A stretch of DNA of 64,000 nucleotides from Deltaproteobacteria bacterium (GTDB lineage Bacteria > Myxococcota_A > UBA796 > SXON01): the NCBI GenBank assembly GCA_947490345.1, contig CANLGL010000010.1:49835-113834 (forward strand), written 5' to 3'. Below, one piece after another: positions 16,475 through 25,073 of this stretch (position 1 is its first letter; the number at the start of each line of letters is the position of its first letter). The notes beneath the pieces are model-generated. The model was not told the DNA's origin, made no database searches, and saw only the letters and a list, made by a program, of their open reading frames with translations. A program made the position numbers and the translations under genes.

Positions 16475-17667
16475 CGAACTAGGTTCTTGTTCTTCCGGTT
16501 GCGCTGGAAGTCCTCGTCCATGACGAAGCTGACCTCTTCGAGCTCGGCTTCGCCGGCCGGAAGGCTCTCGAGGAATCCCGAGGCGCGGATCAACTCCTGG
16601 AAGTCGGCGCCGCCGCTCTGGGGTGTGGGCGTGGGCTTGGCCTTGCCGGCGCCCGCGCCGACGCGGGCCTCGGGCGTCGCGCGGGCCGGGGGGGCGGCGC
16701 CCGCGAGCGCTCGCTCCAGGGCGTTGTTGGCATAGCGAATCTGCGTCGCGAGCGTGGCAAGGATGCTCTCCCGCCAGGCCGTCCGCGCCTCACCGCGGAG
16801 CCCATCGAAGGACTCCCGATCCATTCGGTACAGCCAGCCGGCCGAGGCGGCGACGCAGGAGGCGGTGCGCGGCGCCGGGTCGACCAGGGTGTTGGCGCCG
16901 AGCTGCTGGCCGGGACCGAGCCGTACCAGGAGCTCCGCCTTGTCGCCGAGGACGTTGCGGAGCACGTCGATCTGGCCGTCCGCGACGAGGTACATCGCGC
17001 TGCCGGGCTCGCCTTCCAGCACGATGACCTGGCCCTCCTCGAAGCTCTCCGGCGAAAAACCCACCGACAGGAGCTCCTCCAACGCAGGCTCCATGTCGCG
17101 GAGCCCCGGCTGACCGCGCAGGAGCGGACCGACCGGTGGACAGGGTCCCGTCGGACCTCCCGGACGCAACACCCGCCACAAGCGGGCGAGCGAGCTGGGC
17201 TCCTTTCGGGCCGGTGCCGCCTGCCCACCGGTGGCGACCTTGGCCACCTTGGCGTTGGTGGCCGCGATGCGGCGACAGGCCGAACGCTGCGCTTGCTCGA
17301 GGATCGCGTCGTACACCCGACTCTTCGCGAAACGCAGCGCCCGGAGATCGGGGACGGCGAGGGTCAAGAGCTCGGTCGGGCGCGCCGCCTTGAGCGTCGC
17401 GGTACGGGTGCTGCCCGCTACGAACGCGCCCGCCTCGCCGACAATGTCGGGCGCCCGGACGCGGCCGACCTCTTGGAGCTGCGCATGCGCGACCAACTCG
17501 CCCACCAACACGATCGCCAGTTCGTCGACCACCGCGCCCTGGGACCACAACATCTCGTTCGACTCAAGCTGCACGCGCCGGAAATACCGGGCAGCCTTGT
17601 CGATGTCGTGCCGCGCGAGGCGGGAGAAAAACGGCAGCAGGGCAAGATCGTCAGCAACGGAGGCCAT
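16471..17667 (-). CDS. Protein with two cyclic-nucleotide-binding (Crp-like) domains
   Basis: The 398-residue product has two cNMP-binding beta-barrel domains and no HTH. The first (about residues 13-125) has VVDELAIVLVGELVAHA and ends at TELLTLAVPDLRAL; the second (about residues 200-320) is better conserved, with FSPESFEEGQVIVLEGEPGS, MYLVADGQIDVLR and a P-R-T-A-S phosphate-binding cassette region. The C-terminal 80 residues are low-complexity Ala/Pro followed by an acidic-basic tail. It probably senses a nucleotide and relays this to a partner. It is last of three minus-strand genes after the amidohydrolase and msrA. Confidence 0.82.
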   Translation of the reverse strand: MASVADDLALLPFFSRLARHDIDKAARYFRRVQLESNEMLWSQGAVVDELAIVLVGELVAHAQLQEVGRVRAPDIVGEAGAFVAGSTRTATLKAARPTELLTLAVPDLRALRFAKSRVYDAILEQAQRSACRRIAATNAKVAKVATGGQAAPARKEPSSLARLWRVLRPGGPTGPCPPVGPLLRGQPGLRDMEPALEELLSVGFSPESFEEGQVIVLEGEPGSAMYLVADGQIDVLRNVLGDKAELLVRLGPGQQLGANTLVDPAPRTASCVAASAGWLYRMDRESFDGLRGEARTAWRESILATLATQIRYANNALERALAGAAPPARATPEARVGAGAGKAKPTPTPQSGGADFQELIRASGFLESLPAGEAELEEVSFVMDEDFQRNRKNKNLVR

Positions 17668-17690
17668 GCATCATCCTATCAAGGTGACGA

Positions 17691-18320
17691 TCATTCGTTG
17701 CGCCAGACCTCACGCACGCGCAGATCGCGCCCGCAGCCCATCCGGTACGGCAGGTAGCGACCAGGGTTCTTCTCGTGGAAGTCCTGGTGGTACAGCTCGG
17801 CCGCGTAGAAGGTCGCGCCGGTCTTGACGGGCAGCTTCACCGGCCCCGGCAACACCTTCTTCGCCTCCACCGCGGCGATGGCGGCGTCGGCGACCGCCTT
17901 CTGCTCCGGAGTCTGCGCAAAGATCACCGCGCGGTAGCTGTCGCCCCGGTCGCAGAACTGCCCGCCGTCGTCGGTGGGATCGACGTGATGCAGGAAGTAG
18001 TCGACCACCTGCGCGTAGCTGAGCTTCGCGGTGTCGTACACCACGTGCACCACCTCCTGGTGCCCCGTCGTTTCGCTCACCACGTCCATGTACGTCGGGT
18101 TCAGCGTATGGCCCCCTGCAAAACCCGATGTGGTGTGGACGACGCCGTCCAGGTGGTCGAAGTCGGTCTCCAAACACCAGAAGCAGCCGCCCGCGAAGAC
18201 CGCGACCGCCTGACCGGCAGCGGCCACCGGGACCGGCGCGGGGCGGTTCTCGTCGCTGGGGCGCGCGGCTTCCGAGGGCGTGGCGCAGGACAGCATCAGG
18301 GCGGCGAAGAAAAAACGCAT
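17691..18320 (-). CDS. msrA: Peptide methionine sulfoxide reductase A, exported lipoprotein form
   Basis: MsrA reduces methionine-S-sulfoxide in proteins. The active site GGCFWC is near residue 44 after an N-terminal extension with a lipoprotein signal (ALMLSC, Cys12). Further family blocks are GFAGGHTLNPTYMDVVS, TGHQEVVHVVYD, HHVDPTDDGGQFCDRGDSYR and YHQDFHEKN. The lipobox suggests an envelope enzyme, rather than the usual cytoplasmic one, which fits repair of oxidised exported proteins. It lies 23 bp upstream of the cNMP-binding gene and 62 bp downstream of the amidohydrolase. Confidence 0.93.
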   Translation of the reverse strand: MRFFFAALMLSCATPSEAARPSDENRPAPVPVAAAGQAVAVFAGGCFWCLETDFDHLDGVVHTTSGFAGGHTLNPTYMDVVSETTGHQEVVHVVYDTAKLSYAQVVDYFLHHVDPTDDGGQFCDRGDSYRAVIFAQTPEQKAVADAAIAAVEAKKVLPGPVKLPVKTGATFYAAELYHQDFHEKNPGRYLPYRMGCGRDLRVREVWRNE

Positions 18321-18382
18321 GAGGACTCCGAGGTTCTACGGGGCAGATGCTGCGGGCCCAGTGGCGATTCACACGGATTGTC

Positions 18383-19450
18383 TCACCTGCGGCGGACGCC
18401 GGTCAGCCAGACCTGCTCGGGCTCGGCAAGGACGCCGGCATCGCCGAGCGGGTCGGCGGTCAGCACGAGGAGGCTGCCGGCCTTGCCAACGGCGATCGCG
18501 CCGAGGTCGTCGAGGCCCCAGAACGCAGCCGGTGCCGAGGTTCCGGAGGCGAGGATCTCGCCGGGGGTGAGGCCGGCGGCGGCCATCAGTTCCAGCTCGT
18601 GACCGTCGATGCCGGCGTCGCGCGTATTGCCGAAGTCGGTGCCGTAAAGCACGGTGGCACCGGCGTTGCGGAGGGTGATGAGGTTGCCGAGCGTGGCGCT
18701 ACTGCCCCCGAAGGCGCCGAGCGTCGTGACGACCGCGCGCCCCTTCCACGCGGCTGCGGTGGCCGCGCTCAACGTGCTCACCGGGGTGTGCGCCAACACA
18801 TCCACCCCCGCCACCGCCGCGGCCGCCGCCTCGCTGTCGGAGAGGGCATGGCTGACCACCGGAAGTCCAAGTTCGTGGGCGCGTGCGGCAGCCGCCTTGA
18901 GCGAGGCGGCATCAAGCTGGTCTCCACCGGTGATCGGCAACTTGATCACCTCCGCGCCCGCGGCGTGGAGGGTGTCCACCGCGGCGACCGCCCCCGCCGC
19001 GTCCACGCACTCCAGGCCGTAGCCGCCTGAGCCCCACGAGCGCGTCGGGTAGCCCGCGACCGCGGTCACCATCGGCCCGGCAGCGACGACGCGGAAGCTG
19101 CCATGCGGCGCGGCCAGGAACTCGATCGGCGCGGCCAGATCCACCGCCGCGGCGATGCCCCCGTCCGCCATCTCGCTCTCCGCCGGAAGGTAGGCCAGGT
19201 GCACGTGACTGTCGATGAACGACGGAACCAGGAAACGCCCGGTCACGTCCACGACCACGGCACCAACGCGGTCCAGGCCCGCGCCGACCTCGACGATCTT
19301 CCCGTCGCCGATGCGAACATCGGCCGCCCCGAGGCCCACGACGGTCCCCCCGACGAGGAGCACCGAACCGACCGCGGTCGGAACCGGCGCCGAGGTGTCG
19401 GTCGCCGAGGCCGGATGAGGGACACAGGCCAGGAGCAGGAGGAGCGTCAT
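18383..19450 (-). CDS. Amidohydrolase-family lipoprotein
   Basis: The 355-residue product is a metal-dependent amidohydrolase with a lipobox (LLLAC, Cys8), so it is exported and membrane-anchored. The barrel metal ligands can be followed: HVH in FIDSHVHLAYLP, the carboxylated-lysine candidate in EVIKLPITGG, the histidine in PVVSHALSD, and the late Asp in LYGTDFGNTRDAG. The end (GKAGSLLVLTADPL) is the small beta-sandwich domain. ATG 19450 was chosen over upstream starts because it gives the signal peptide. The substrate is unknown; imidazolone- or prolidase-like relatives act on small amides. Confidence 0.85.
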   Translation of the reverse strand: MTLLLLLACVPHPASATDTSAPVPTAVGSVLLVGGTVVGLGAADVRIGDGKIVEVGAGLDRVGAVVVDVTGRFLVPSFIDSHVHLAYLPAESEMADGGIAAAVDLAAPIEFLAAPHGSFRVVAAGPMVTAVAGYPTRSWGSGGYGLECVDAAGAVAAVDTLHAAGAEVIKLPITGGDQLDAASLKAAAARAHELGLPVVSHALSDSEAAAAAVAGVDVLAHTPVSTLSAATAAAWKGRAVVTTLGAFGGSSATLGNLITLRNAGATVLYGTDFGNTRDAGIDGHELELMAAAGLTPGEILASGTSAPAAFWGLDDLGAIAVGKAGSLLVLTADPLGDAGVLAEPEQVWLTGVRRR

Positions 19451-19499
19451 GGGACCTGTACGCGGCGCCACCCGGTGAGGATCGGCTACGTGACCGCTC

Positions 19500-20882
19500 G
19501 TGACGGTCCCCTGCCCCCGCTGCCACCGCCCCAACGCGCCCCACCGGGAAACCTGCCTCTACTGCAGCACCGCCATGCCTGCGCCCACCGCGAAGCCGCC
19601 GCCACCGCCGGAGCGCGTCCTCCCTGACAACCTCGACGCGCTCGTCCGCCGCGCCATGAGCGGCGGCGGGGTTGGGGCGCTGAAGCAGGCGCTGAGCGTG
19701 CCGGCGACCGGCGCAGTGCGGCTGGCCGCCGCGCCCGTTGGGAGCCTCCCCGCCGAGGCGGTGGAGCCGGGCCCCTCGGCAGGCGCAGCGCCGGAACCAA
19801 TCGAGCCCAGCGGAGAAGCCGTCGCCTTGGTTGCGTCCGGAGCGCCCGCGCCCGGGGCCGTCACCGCCGCCTCCCCGGTCGCTCCCCTCGACGCGCTGAT
19901 CGCTGCCGCCGGGGAGGCGCGCGCCGCCCCCGACGTCGCGACACGCAAGGCCGCTCTGGAGCGCGTCAGAGCGGCCTTGGAGGCAGCCGAGCGCACGGTC
20001 GAAGACAACGTTGACCACGAGGAAGCGGCCGCCACCACCGACCCCGAGCCGCCGGAGCCGCCCGACGAGGGCCCGCCCTTCCGCATCCCCCTGGCCCGGC
20101 ATCCCTACGCTCTGGTCATCGGGGCGGTCCCCTCGGGCGTGGAGACAGGTGCGCTCGCGTCGGCGCTGGAGGTCGACGTGGCAACGGCGCGCGTCGCGGT
20201 CCTCGCTGGTGGCACGCGGATCGTGCTTCGCGCGGCCGTCGCCACCGACCTGGAGCGGCGCCTGGGCGCGCTCGCCGCACTCGGGGTGATCGCGGCGGTC
20301 ATCTCGCGCGAGGAGCTCCTCGCCACCGCGGCCGCCCGCGGCTGTGTCGCAGCGGCGGCGGCAGACTCCTGGCGCGTGATCGACGCGCCGCGGTGGGGGG
20401 CCGAGCGCCCGGAGCCGGCGCGGCTGCCGATGGGCGACCTCCACATTCCTGGGGAGCCGCTCTTGTTCACCGTGGGAGAGGTCGAGGAGCGCCGCCTTCG
20501 CACCGAGGCGGAGCCCTCCCGCTGGCAGCGCACCCGCTACTCGGCAGGGGCCACCCCCAGCGCGGAAGGCCGCATCGCGGTGATCGACGTCCACACCGTG
20601 GACGGCATCTACCGCTTCGTCGAAGGAGCCGTCGACCTCCGGCACCTCCGCGGGGCCGACACCAACGCCCAGCGGCAGGCGATGAAGCTGCTTCAGGCCG
20701 CGCTCGTGGCGCGCTGGCCGGAGGTTCCCGTGGAGCCGAAGCGTATGTGTGTCGCGACTGCCCGCCCCGGCGCCAAGACGGCTGACGGGTGGCCAGCGTG
20801 GGAAGAGCACACGCGCGTGTGTCGGTTGCTTTGGTTGGGGACGCACGGGGCTGAGCGGGTGCGCAATGGCGGCGGTGCATGA
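19500..20882 (+). CDS. Zinc-ribbon protein of unknown function
   Basis: This 460-residue protein starts at GTG 19500 with a zinc ribbon CPRC...CLYC (residues 5-22). A long Ala/Pro-rich linker follows (about 25-200). From residue 205 comes a globular region: PYALVIGAVPSGVETGALAS, repeated Val/Ala strands, and a C-terminal part with RRLRTEAEPSRWQRTRYS and IAVIDVHTVDGIYRFVEG. The layout is typical of myxobacterial cytoplasmic regulators with a zinc-ribbon head, but I recognise no family for the tail. Its stop overlaps the CPBP protease start by 4 bp, so the two are co-translated. Confidence 0.7.
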   Translation: MTVPCPRCHRPNAPHRETCLYCSTAMPAPTAKPPPPPERVLPDNLDALVRRAMSGGGVGALKQALSVPATGAVRLAAAPVGSLPAEAVEPGPSAGAAPEPIEPSGEAVALVASGAPAPGAVTAASPVAPLDALIAAAGEARAAPDVATRKAALERVRAALEAAERTVEDNVDHEEAAATTDPEPPEPPDEGPPFRIPLARHPYALVIGAVPSGVETGALASALEVDVATARVAVLAGGTRIVLRAAVATDLERRLGALAALGVIAAVISREELLATAAARGCVAAAAADSWRVIDAPRWGAERPEPARLPMGDLHIPGEPLLFTVGEVEERRLRTEAEPSRWQRTRYSAGATPSAEGRIAVIDVHTVDGIYRFVEGAVDLRHLRGADTNAQRQAMKLLQAALVARWPEVPVEPKRMCVATARPGAKTADGWPAWEEHTRVCRLLWLGTHGAERVRNGGGA

Positions 20883-21781
20883 CGACGGCCGAGACGGAAG
20901 CGCCCCACCCTCGCCCACCTGAGCGCGTGTGGACGGTGTTCGCCGCCTACGGCGCGGTGTGGGCGTGTTCGTGTTGTGTCGGCGCGGGGTCGCTCGTCGT
21001 CATGCTCATCAGCTTCCTCTCGAAGACCGTTGGGCTCGACCCCGAGGACCGGGCGGCCCTGTTCGCCGACCCCGCCTCGATCGAAGCGATCATGGAGAAG
21101 GAAATGTTTGGGTCGGGATTCCTGGCCTCCAGCATGGCTGCCGCGACGACGTGTACGCTGGGTCTCGCCCTCGCAGCCGCGGCGCTCAGCAAGGTGCCCC
21201 TGCGCGAACGGCTGGCGCTCGGTCCCCCAGTCTGGAGGCCGGGCTACGCCGTGCCTGCCGCCCTGGCCGTGATGGTCGCCGCGCCCGCGCTCGCGACGAC
21301 AGAAGAACTTGTCGCCCACGCCGCCATGGGAGGACTCTCGGACATGCTCCAGCAACGCACCGACGCCATGGCCGTCGTCGAGCTTCCCTGGTACCCCCTG
21401 ACCTTCGTGTCCACCGCGCTTGTGGCGCCGGTCGGGGAAGAACTGCTCTTCCGCGGCTACATCCAGCCTCGACTGGTCGGGTGGCTGGGTCGGTGGGCCG
21501 GCATCATCGTCACCTCGGTGATGTTCGGCACGCTCCACCTGGACCCGATGCACGTTGTTTTCGCCTTCGTCGCGGGAGTGTTCCTCGGCTGGCTCCGCGA
21601 GCGAACCGGCAGTGTGCGCCCGTCGATCCTCGCCCACATCGCCAACAACACCATCTACCTCGCGATGGTGGGCTTCGGGATCGAGCTTGGCTCATCCTGG
21701 TGGCCGCTGGCCGGCGCCGGCGCCCTGACCCTTGCGAGCATCTACGCGCTGACGAGGATGATGGTGCCGCCTACCCCGTAG
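20879..21781 (+). CDS. CPBP family intramembrane metalloprotease
   Basis: The 300-residue membrane protein carries the CPBP (Abi/Rce1-like) motifs: EELLFRGYIQPRL near residue 184, the second-motif histidine in FGTLHLDPMHV, and NNTIY near the end. About 7-8 hydrophobic helices are visible. Such proteins cut prenylated or membrane substrates, or serve in bacteriocin self-immunity and sigma/anti-sigma control. It is paired by an ATGA overlap with the zinc-ribbon gene, so the two probably act together. Confidence 0.87.
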   Translation: MTTAETEAPHPRPPERVWTVFAAYGAVWACSCCVGAGSLVVMLISFLSKTVGLDPEDRAALFADPASIEAIMEKEMFGSGFLASSMAAATTCTLGLALAAAALSKVPLRERLALGPPVWRPGYAVPAALAVMVAAPALATTEELVAHAAMGGLSDMLQQRTDAMAVVELPWYPLTFVSTALVAPVGEELLFRGYIQPRLVGWLGRWAGIIVTSVMFGTLHLDPMHVVFAFVAGVFLGWLRERTGSVRPSILAHIANNTIYLAMVGFGIELGSSWWPLAGAGALTLASIYALTRMMVPPTP

Positions 21782-21803
21782 GCAACTGCTGCGCGAGCGC
21801 GGT
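21772..21803. repeat. 32 bp flanking direct repeat, left copy
   Basis: It matches 22947-22978 with two differences. The right copy is the 3' end of the LuxR gene (encoding TALAQQLLTG and stop on the minus strand). This left copy, at the end of the CPBP gene, encodes the same terminus (STALAQQLPTG), and weaker similarity continues for about 80 bp. Confidence 0.75.
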
Positions 21804-21869
21804 GGACGCTACGTCCCTGAGTAGCTCTCCGTGCGCCCGGCGCGCCTCCAGGGCCATGAAATGCACGGT

Positions 21870-21898
21870 TTGACGACCCGTCGCCTGAGGCGTACGCT
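21870..21898 (+). promoter_or_regulatory. Candidate sigma-70 promoter
   Basis: TTGACG (21870-21875) and TACGCT (21893-21898) are separated by 17 bp and lie 18 bp upstream of the ATG of the FG-GAP lipoprotein pseudogene. Confidence 0.45.
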
Positions 21899-21916
21899 GA
21901 CAGTGAGGGCACCAAC

Positions 21917-22921
21917 ATGCTTCTCTTCCTCCTCTCCGCTTGTGGCACCGACGATTCGGCCGGTGTGGCTTGCGGGCCAGGGACACACCTCGCTGCGGGA
22001 GTGTGCGTAGTCGACGTCGAAGCCGACGCAGACACCGACGCAGACAGCGACGCAGACAGCGACGCAGACAGCGACGCAGACGCCGATGCGGACACCGACA
22101 CCGATTCCGGCGCGGACGACGATGGCGATGGCTACTCGCCGGCCACCGGCGACTGCGATGATGGGACGCCGACGTCCATCCCACCGCCGAGGAGCGCTGC
22201 GACAATGGAATCGACGACAACTGTGACGGCAGCGCCGGAGCCTGCGGTTGGTCGGGCGAGACGCGGATGCCCGATGGGTTCGCGCTCACTGGCCGGCGCA
22301 CCGGGGACTCAGCCGGCTCCAGGGCACGTGCGGGCGACGTGACCTGCGACGGGCAGGCCGACCTGCTCGTCTCTGCCAGCCATTTCGATGCCGACGGATC
22401 GGACAACGGCGTGGTCCACGTCGCGGCGGGGCCGATCGTGAGCGACGCGAGCCTCGATCCTGGGCAGGCGCGCCTTCTCGGGAATGCGTCGTCGTACTCC
22501 ATGGGGACGCAGATCGAGTTGCTCCCGGATGTCGACGGGGATGGCTGCGCCGAGGTGGTCGTGGGCATGCTGGGCACGCAGACGGGCAGCGGCGGGGCGC
22601 AGGCCAGCGCTGTATATATCCTGCATGGACCGCTCAGCGGCGACATGGTCCTGCCCGAGCTCGGCGTGTCCTGGACCGCAGCGGACGTCGACGACAATAC
22701 GGGGGTGACGCTGGCGGCGATGCCCGACGCGACGGGGGACGGCCTTGCCGACCTTCTGCTGGGTCGGGGATGGCATGAACTGGGGCGTCGGCAACGCGAT
22801 GGTCGGCGGGTACGACCTCACTGGGGATGGGGTCGACGACATCGGGATCGGCGCGCCCGGGACCGACGGGGATCAAACCCAGGCCGGGGGGTACTATGTG
22901 CTGCCGGGCGGAGGGTTCTGA
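21917..22921 (+). pseudogene. FG-GAP/MopE lipoprotein, broken by two frameshifts
   Basis: The gene starts with a lipoprotein signal (LLFLLSAC), an Asp-rich linker (12 bp DNA repeats) and a MopE motif that changes frame at about 22165. In the new frame the motif continues correctly (ADVHPTAEERC, DDNCDGSAG). FG-GAP/integrin-like repeats follow (DVTCDGQADLLVSAS, DVDGDGCAEVVVGM, GDGLADLLLG). At about 22765 the frame shifts again, and the third frame gives GGYDLTGDGVDDIGIGAP and ends YYVLPGGGF. All three frames together make one sensible protein, so this is a recently inactivated surface lipoprotein or a site of sequencing errors. Confidence 0.75.
22025..22098 (+). repeat. 12 bp tandem repeat encoding Asp-rich linker
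   Basis: Five or so units of GACGCAGACAGC-type sequence encode a DADTDADSD stalk after the lipidated cysteine. Confidence 0.85.
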
Positions 22922-22945
22922 GGCACACAGCCCGTCCGAGTTTGA

Positions 22946-23482
22946 CTACCCCGTGAGCAACTGCTGCGCGAGCGCGGTCGTCACCAGGCCTGCGCTTCGT
23001 CGAACACCCAGCTTCTTCAATAGGTTACGGCGGTGGACCTCGACGGTACGCTCGCTGCATCCCAGGGCGAGGCCGATCTCACGCGAAGTTGCTCCAGTCG
23101 CGACACATGCAAGTACCGTGCGCTCGCGGGGCGTGATCGCCGCGATGGGCACCGGCGCTTCGGCCGACCCGCGCGGGGCCAGTTCGTCGAGCACCCGGCG
23201 CAGTTCTACCGCCGCGACATCCAGCCTGACCACCGCGTCGACCCCGAGCTCCTCAGAGGTGGGCAGGCGGTCGCCGCCCCCCCAGATGACGACGGTCTTC
23301 GCCGGCTGGGCGAGGACCGCCCGCCGTGCCATGAATCGGATGCAGATGTCGGCCTCAGGCGCGCCCTCGACGACCCCGTGGCCGAGCACCATCGCACGGA
23401 TGCCTGCGGCCAAAAGCGGCGGCATGGATTCGACACGGATCGTGAACATGATCCTTGTATCGGCTGGCCCGAAGCGGAACAT
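22946..23482 (-). CDS. LuxR-family transcriptional regulator with degenerate receiver
   Basis: The product (178 residues, or 167 from ATG 23449) ends in a clear LuxR HTH: ITPRERTVLACVATGATSRE, then LGCSERTVEVHRRNLLKKLG. The N-terminal 110 residues have the strand-helix rhythm of a response-regulator receiver (IRVESMPPLLAAGIRAM, like the ADDHPLFREGL segment), but the acidic pocket and phosphoacceptor Asp are not evident. It may thus be controlled other than by phosphorylation. It lies 26 bp downstream of the acyl-CoA synthetase gene, in the same operon. Its 3' end is the source of the duplicated 32 bp sequence. Confidence 0.85.
   Translation of the reverse strand: MFRFGPADTRIMFTIRVESMPPLLAAGIRAMVLGHGVVEGAPEADICIRFMARRAVLAQPAKTVVIWGGGDRLPTSEELGVDAVVRLDVAAVELRRVLDELAPRGSAEAPVPIAAITPRERTVLACVATGATSREIGLALGCSERTVEVHRRNLLKKLGVRRSAGLVTTALAQQLLTG
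22947..22978. repeat. 32 bp flanking direct repeat, right copy
   Basis: This is the authentic 3' end of the LuxR gene, duplicated at 21772-21803. The two copies bracket the broken FG-GAP lipoprotein. Confidence 0.75.
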
Positions 23483-23508
23483 GAACGGACTTGGCCGCCG
23501 CGCTCCTC

Positions 23509-24900
23509 CTACCTGACGAAGCCAACCTCCGCCGCGATCCTCCCCCGCTGCAACTTCCCCAGCGCGTTGTGCGGCAACTCCGCCACAAAGGCGTACCGAC
23601 GCGGACGCTTCAGGCCGCTGAGCTGCCCCGCCGCGTGCTCCAAGCGAGCCTGGAGCACGCCCTCCGACACACTTCCATCACTCACGACGGCGGCCACCAC
23701 CACCTCGTTGAGATCGGCATCGTAGAGCCCGCAGCAACCTACGTCCGCCACCCCGGGGACCGCCGCCAGGACGCGTTCCACCTCAGCAGGGGAAATGTTG
23801 ACCCCACCCACGATGATCAGGTCCTTCTTGCGACCGACGATGCGGAGGTACCCATCCCCGTCGAGCTCGCCGGCGTCGCCGGTGCGGAAATACCCGTCCT
23901 CGGTGAACGCGCCTTCGTCCGCCCGCGGCCAATAGCCGCCGAAGACGCCGGGTCCCCTCACCTGCACCTCGCCGTCGGCGGTTCGGATGCGGGTACCCGG
24001 AAGCGCCGTGCCCACCGAGCCCGCACGACGCTCCCCCGAGCCGGGATTGCTGGCGATCATCACGGTCTCGGTCATGCCGTAGCGCTCGAGGATCCGGTGC
24101 CCGGTGGCCGCGAAGATCGCGTCGGAGACCTCGGCGGGAAGGCCGTCACTGCCGCTGACCAGGAGCCGGAACCCTGTGAACAGCTCCGGTCGCGCCTGCA
24201 TAAGCGGCAACCACCGCCGATAGTAGGTGGGGACGCCGTAGAAATGGCTGACGCCCGCCGGCGGCTCGATGGGATCGAAGCGATCGCGCAGAACCACCTT
24301 CGCGCCGCGCAACCACGCGCCGTGCAGCCCCACCACCAGGCCGTGGGTGTGGAACAGCGGCAAGGTCAGCCACAGGACATCGCGACCAGCCAGCTCCCAT
24401 CGAGCTTGCAGGGCATCGAGGTTCGATTCCCACATGGTCCACGTCTGGGGCGCGCCCTTGGGACGGCCGGTCGTGCCGGACGTGAACAGCAGCGCGGTGA
24501 CGTCGTCGAGTCCGGCCCACTCGGCAACCGGTGCGTCCAGCCCGGGACGGGCGACGGTCGGCACCCCCGCAAAGCAGGCTGGCGACGCGCTGATGGCGAG
24601 GGTCGGCGCGGCGTCCTCGACGATCGGGGCCAACTCGATCGCCTTGTAGTGGACGTTGAGCGGCACGCGGATGGCGCCGAGCGCCATGCACCCGAGGTGC
24701 GCGGCGAGCAGGTCGACCGAGGTGTCGAGGTGGATGCACACCCGATCGCCGGCGACCACCCCGTGCGCGCGGAGCCACCCCGCGGTCCCTTCGCCGAGCT
24801 GGCGGAGCTGGCCAAAGCTCAGGGACTGCTCGCCGTACTCGATCGCCATCCGCGCGGGATCGTGGGCAAGGAAACGACGGAGGAAGCTGGGTCGGGTCAT
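23509..24900 (-). CDS. AMP-dependent acyl-CoA synthetase (malonyl-CoA synthetase-like)
   Basis: The 463-residue product is an ANL-superfamily ligase that activates a carboxylate with ATP and CoA. It shows the P-loop LLFTSGTTGRPKGAPQTW, YGMTET near the middle, GYFRTGDAGELDGDGYLRI, the hinge GRKKDLIIVGG and the catalytic lysine region LPHNALGKLQR at the end. The short length and motif order resemble malonyl/methylmalonyl-CoA synthetases (MatB). ATG 24900 overlaps the stop of the mini-protein upstream by 4 bp; the longer frame upstream is Arg-rich shadow. The exact acid is unknown. Confidence 0.88.
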   Translation of the reverse strand: MTRPSFLRRFLAHDPARMAIEYGEQSLSFGQLRQLGEGTAGWLRAHGVVAGDRVCIHLDTSVDLLAAHLGCMALGAIRVPLNVHYKAIELAPIVEDAAPTLAISASPACFAGVPTVARPGLDAPVAEWAGLDDVTALLFTSGTTGRPKGAPQTWTMWESNLDALQARWELAGRDVLWLTLPLFHTHGLVVGLHGAWLRGAKVVLRDRFDPIEPPAGVSHFYGVPTYYRRWLPLMQARPELFTGFRLLVSGSDGLPAEVSDAIFAATGHRILERYGMTETVMIASNPGSGERRAGSVGTALPGTRIRTADGEVQVRGPGVFGGYWPRADEGAFTEDGYFRTGDAGELDGDGYLRIVGRKKDLIIVGGVNISPAEVERVLAAVPGVADVGCCGLYDADLNEVVVAAVVSDGSVSEGVLQARLEHAAGQLSGLKRPRRYAFVAELPHNALGKLQRGRIAAEVGFVR

Positions 24901-25040
24901 CGACCCGCGCGGCGCCGGCGGCCGAGGGCAAGGAACGCCACCGTGGCGCCCCAGAGCCCCCCTCGAACTGAACCCGACTCGCACCCGCAGCCCTCGTCGG
25001 CGACGGGCGCGGCAGAGGCGATGTGCACGAGGAGGAGCAT
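24897..25040 (-). CDS. MYXO-CTERM-like secreted mini-protein
   Basis: This 47-residue ORF starts with a short hydrophobic stretch (MLLLVHIASAAP). It carries GCGCESG, followed by a hydrophobic segment (LWGATVAFLALG) and a basic end (RRRRAGR). Cys-rich motif, transmembrane segment and arginine cluster are the three parts of the MYXO-CTERM sorting signal, normally found at the end of large surface proteins. Here almost nothing precedes it. The stop overlaps the acyl-CoA synthetase ATG by 4 bp. It could be a free-standing peptide or the tail of a lost gene; the overlap argues that it is translated. Confidence 0.6.
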   Translation of the reverse strand: MLLLVHIASAAPVADEGCGCESGSVRGGLWGATVAFLALGRRRRAGR

Positions 25041-25073
25041 CCACTGGGTGTATCCGATAGTCGCCCCGCACCG

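Noticed and set aside
18912..20918. 668-residue minus-strand frame across the zinc-ribbon gene
   Set aside because: It spans two real genes and is Arg/Gly-rich, with no domain.
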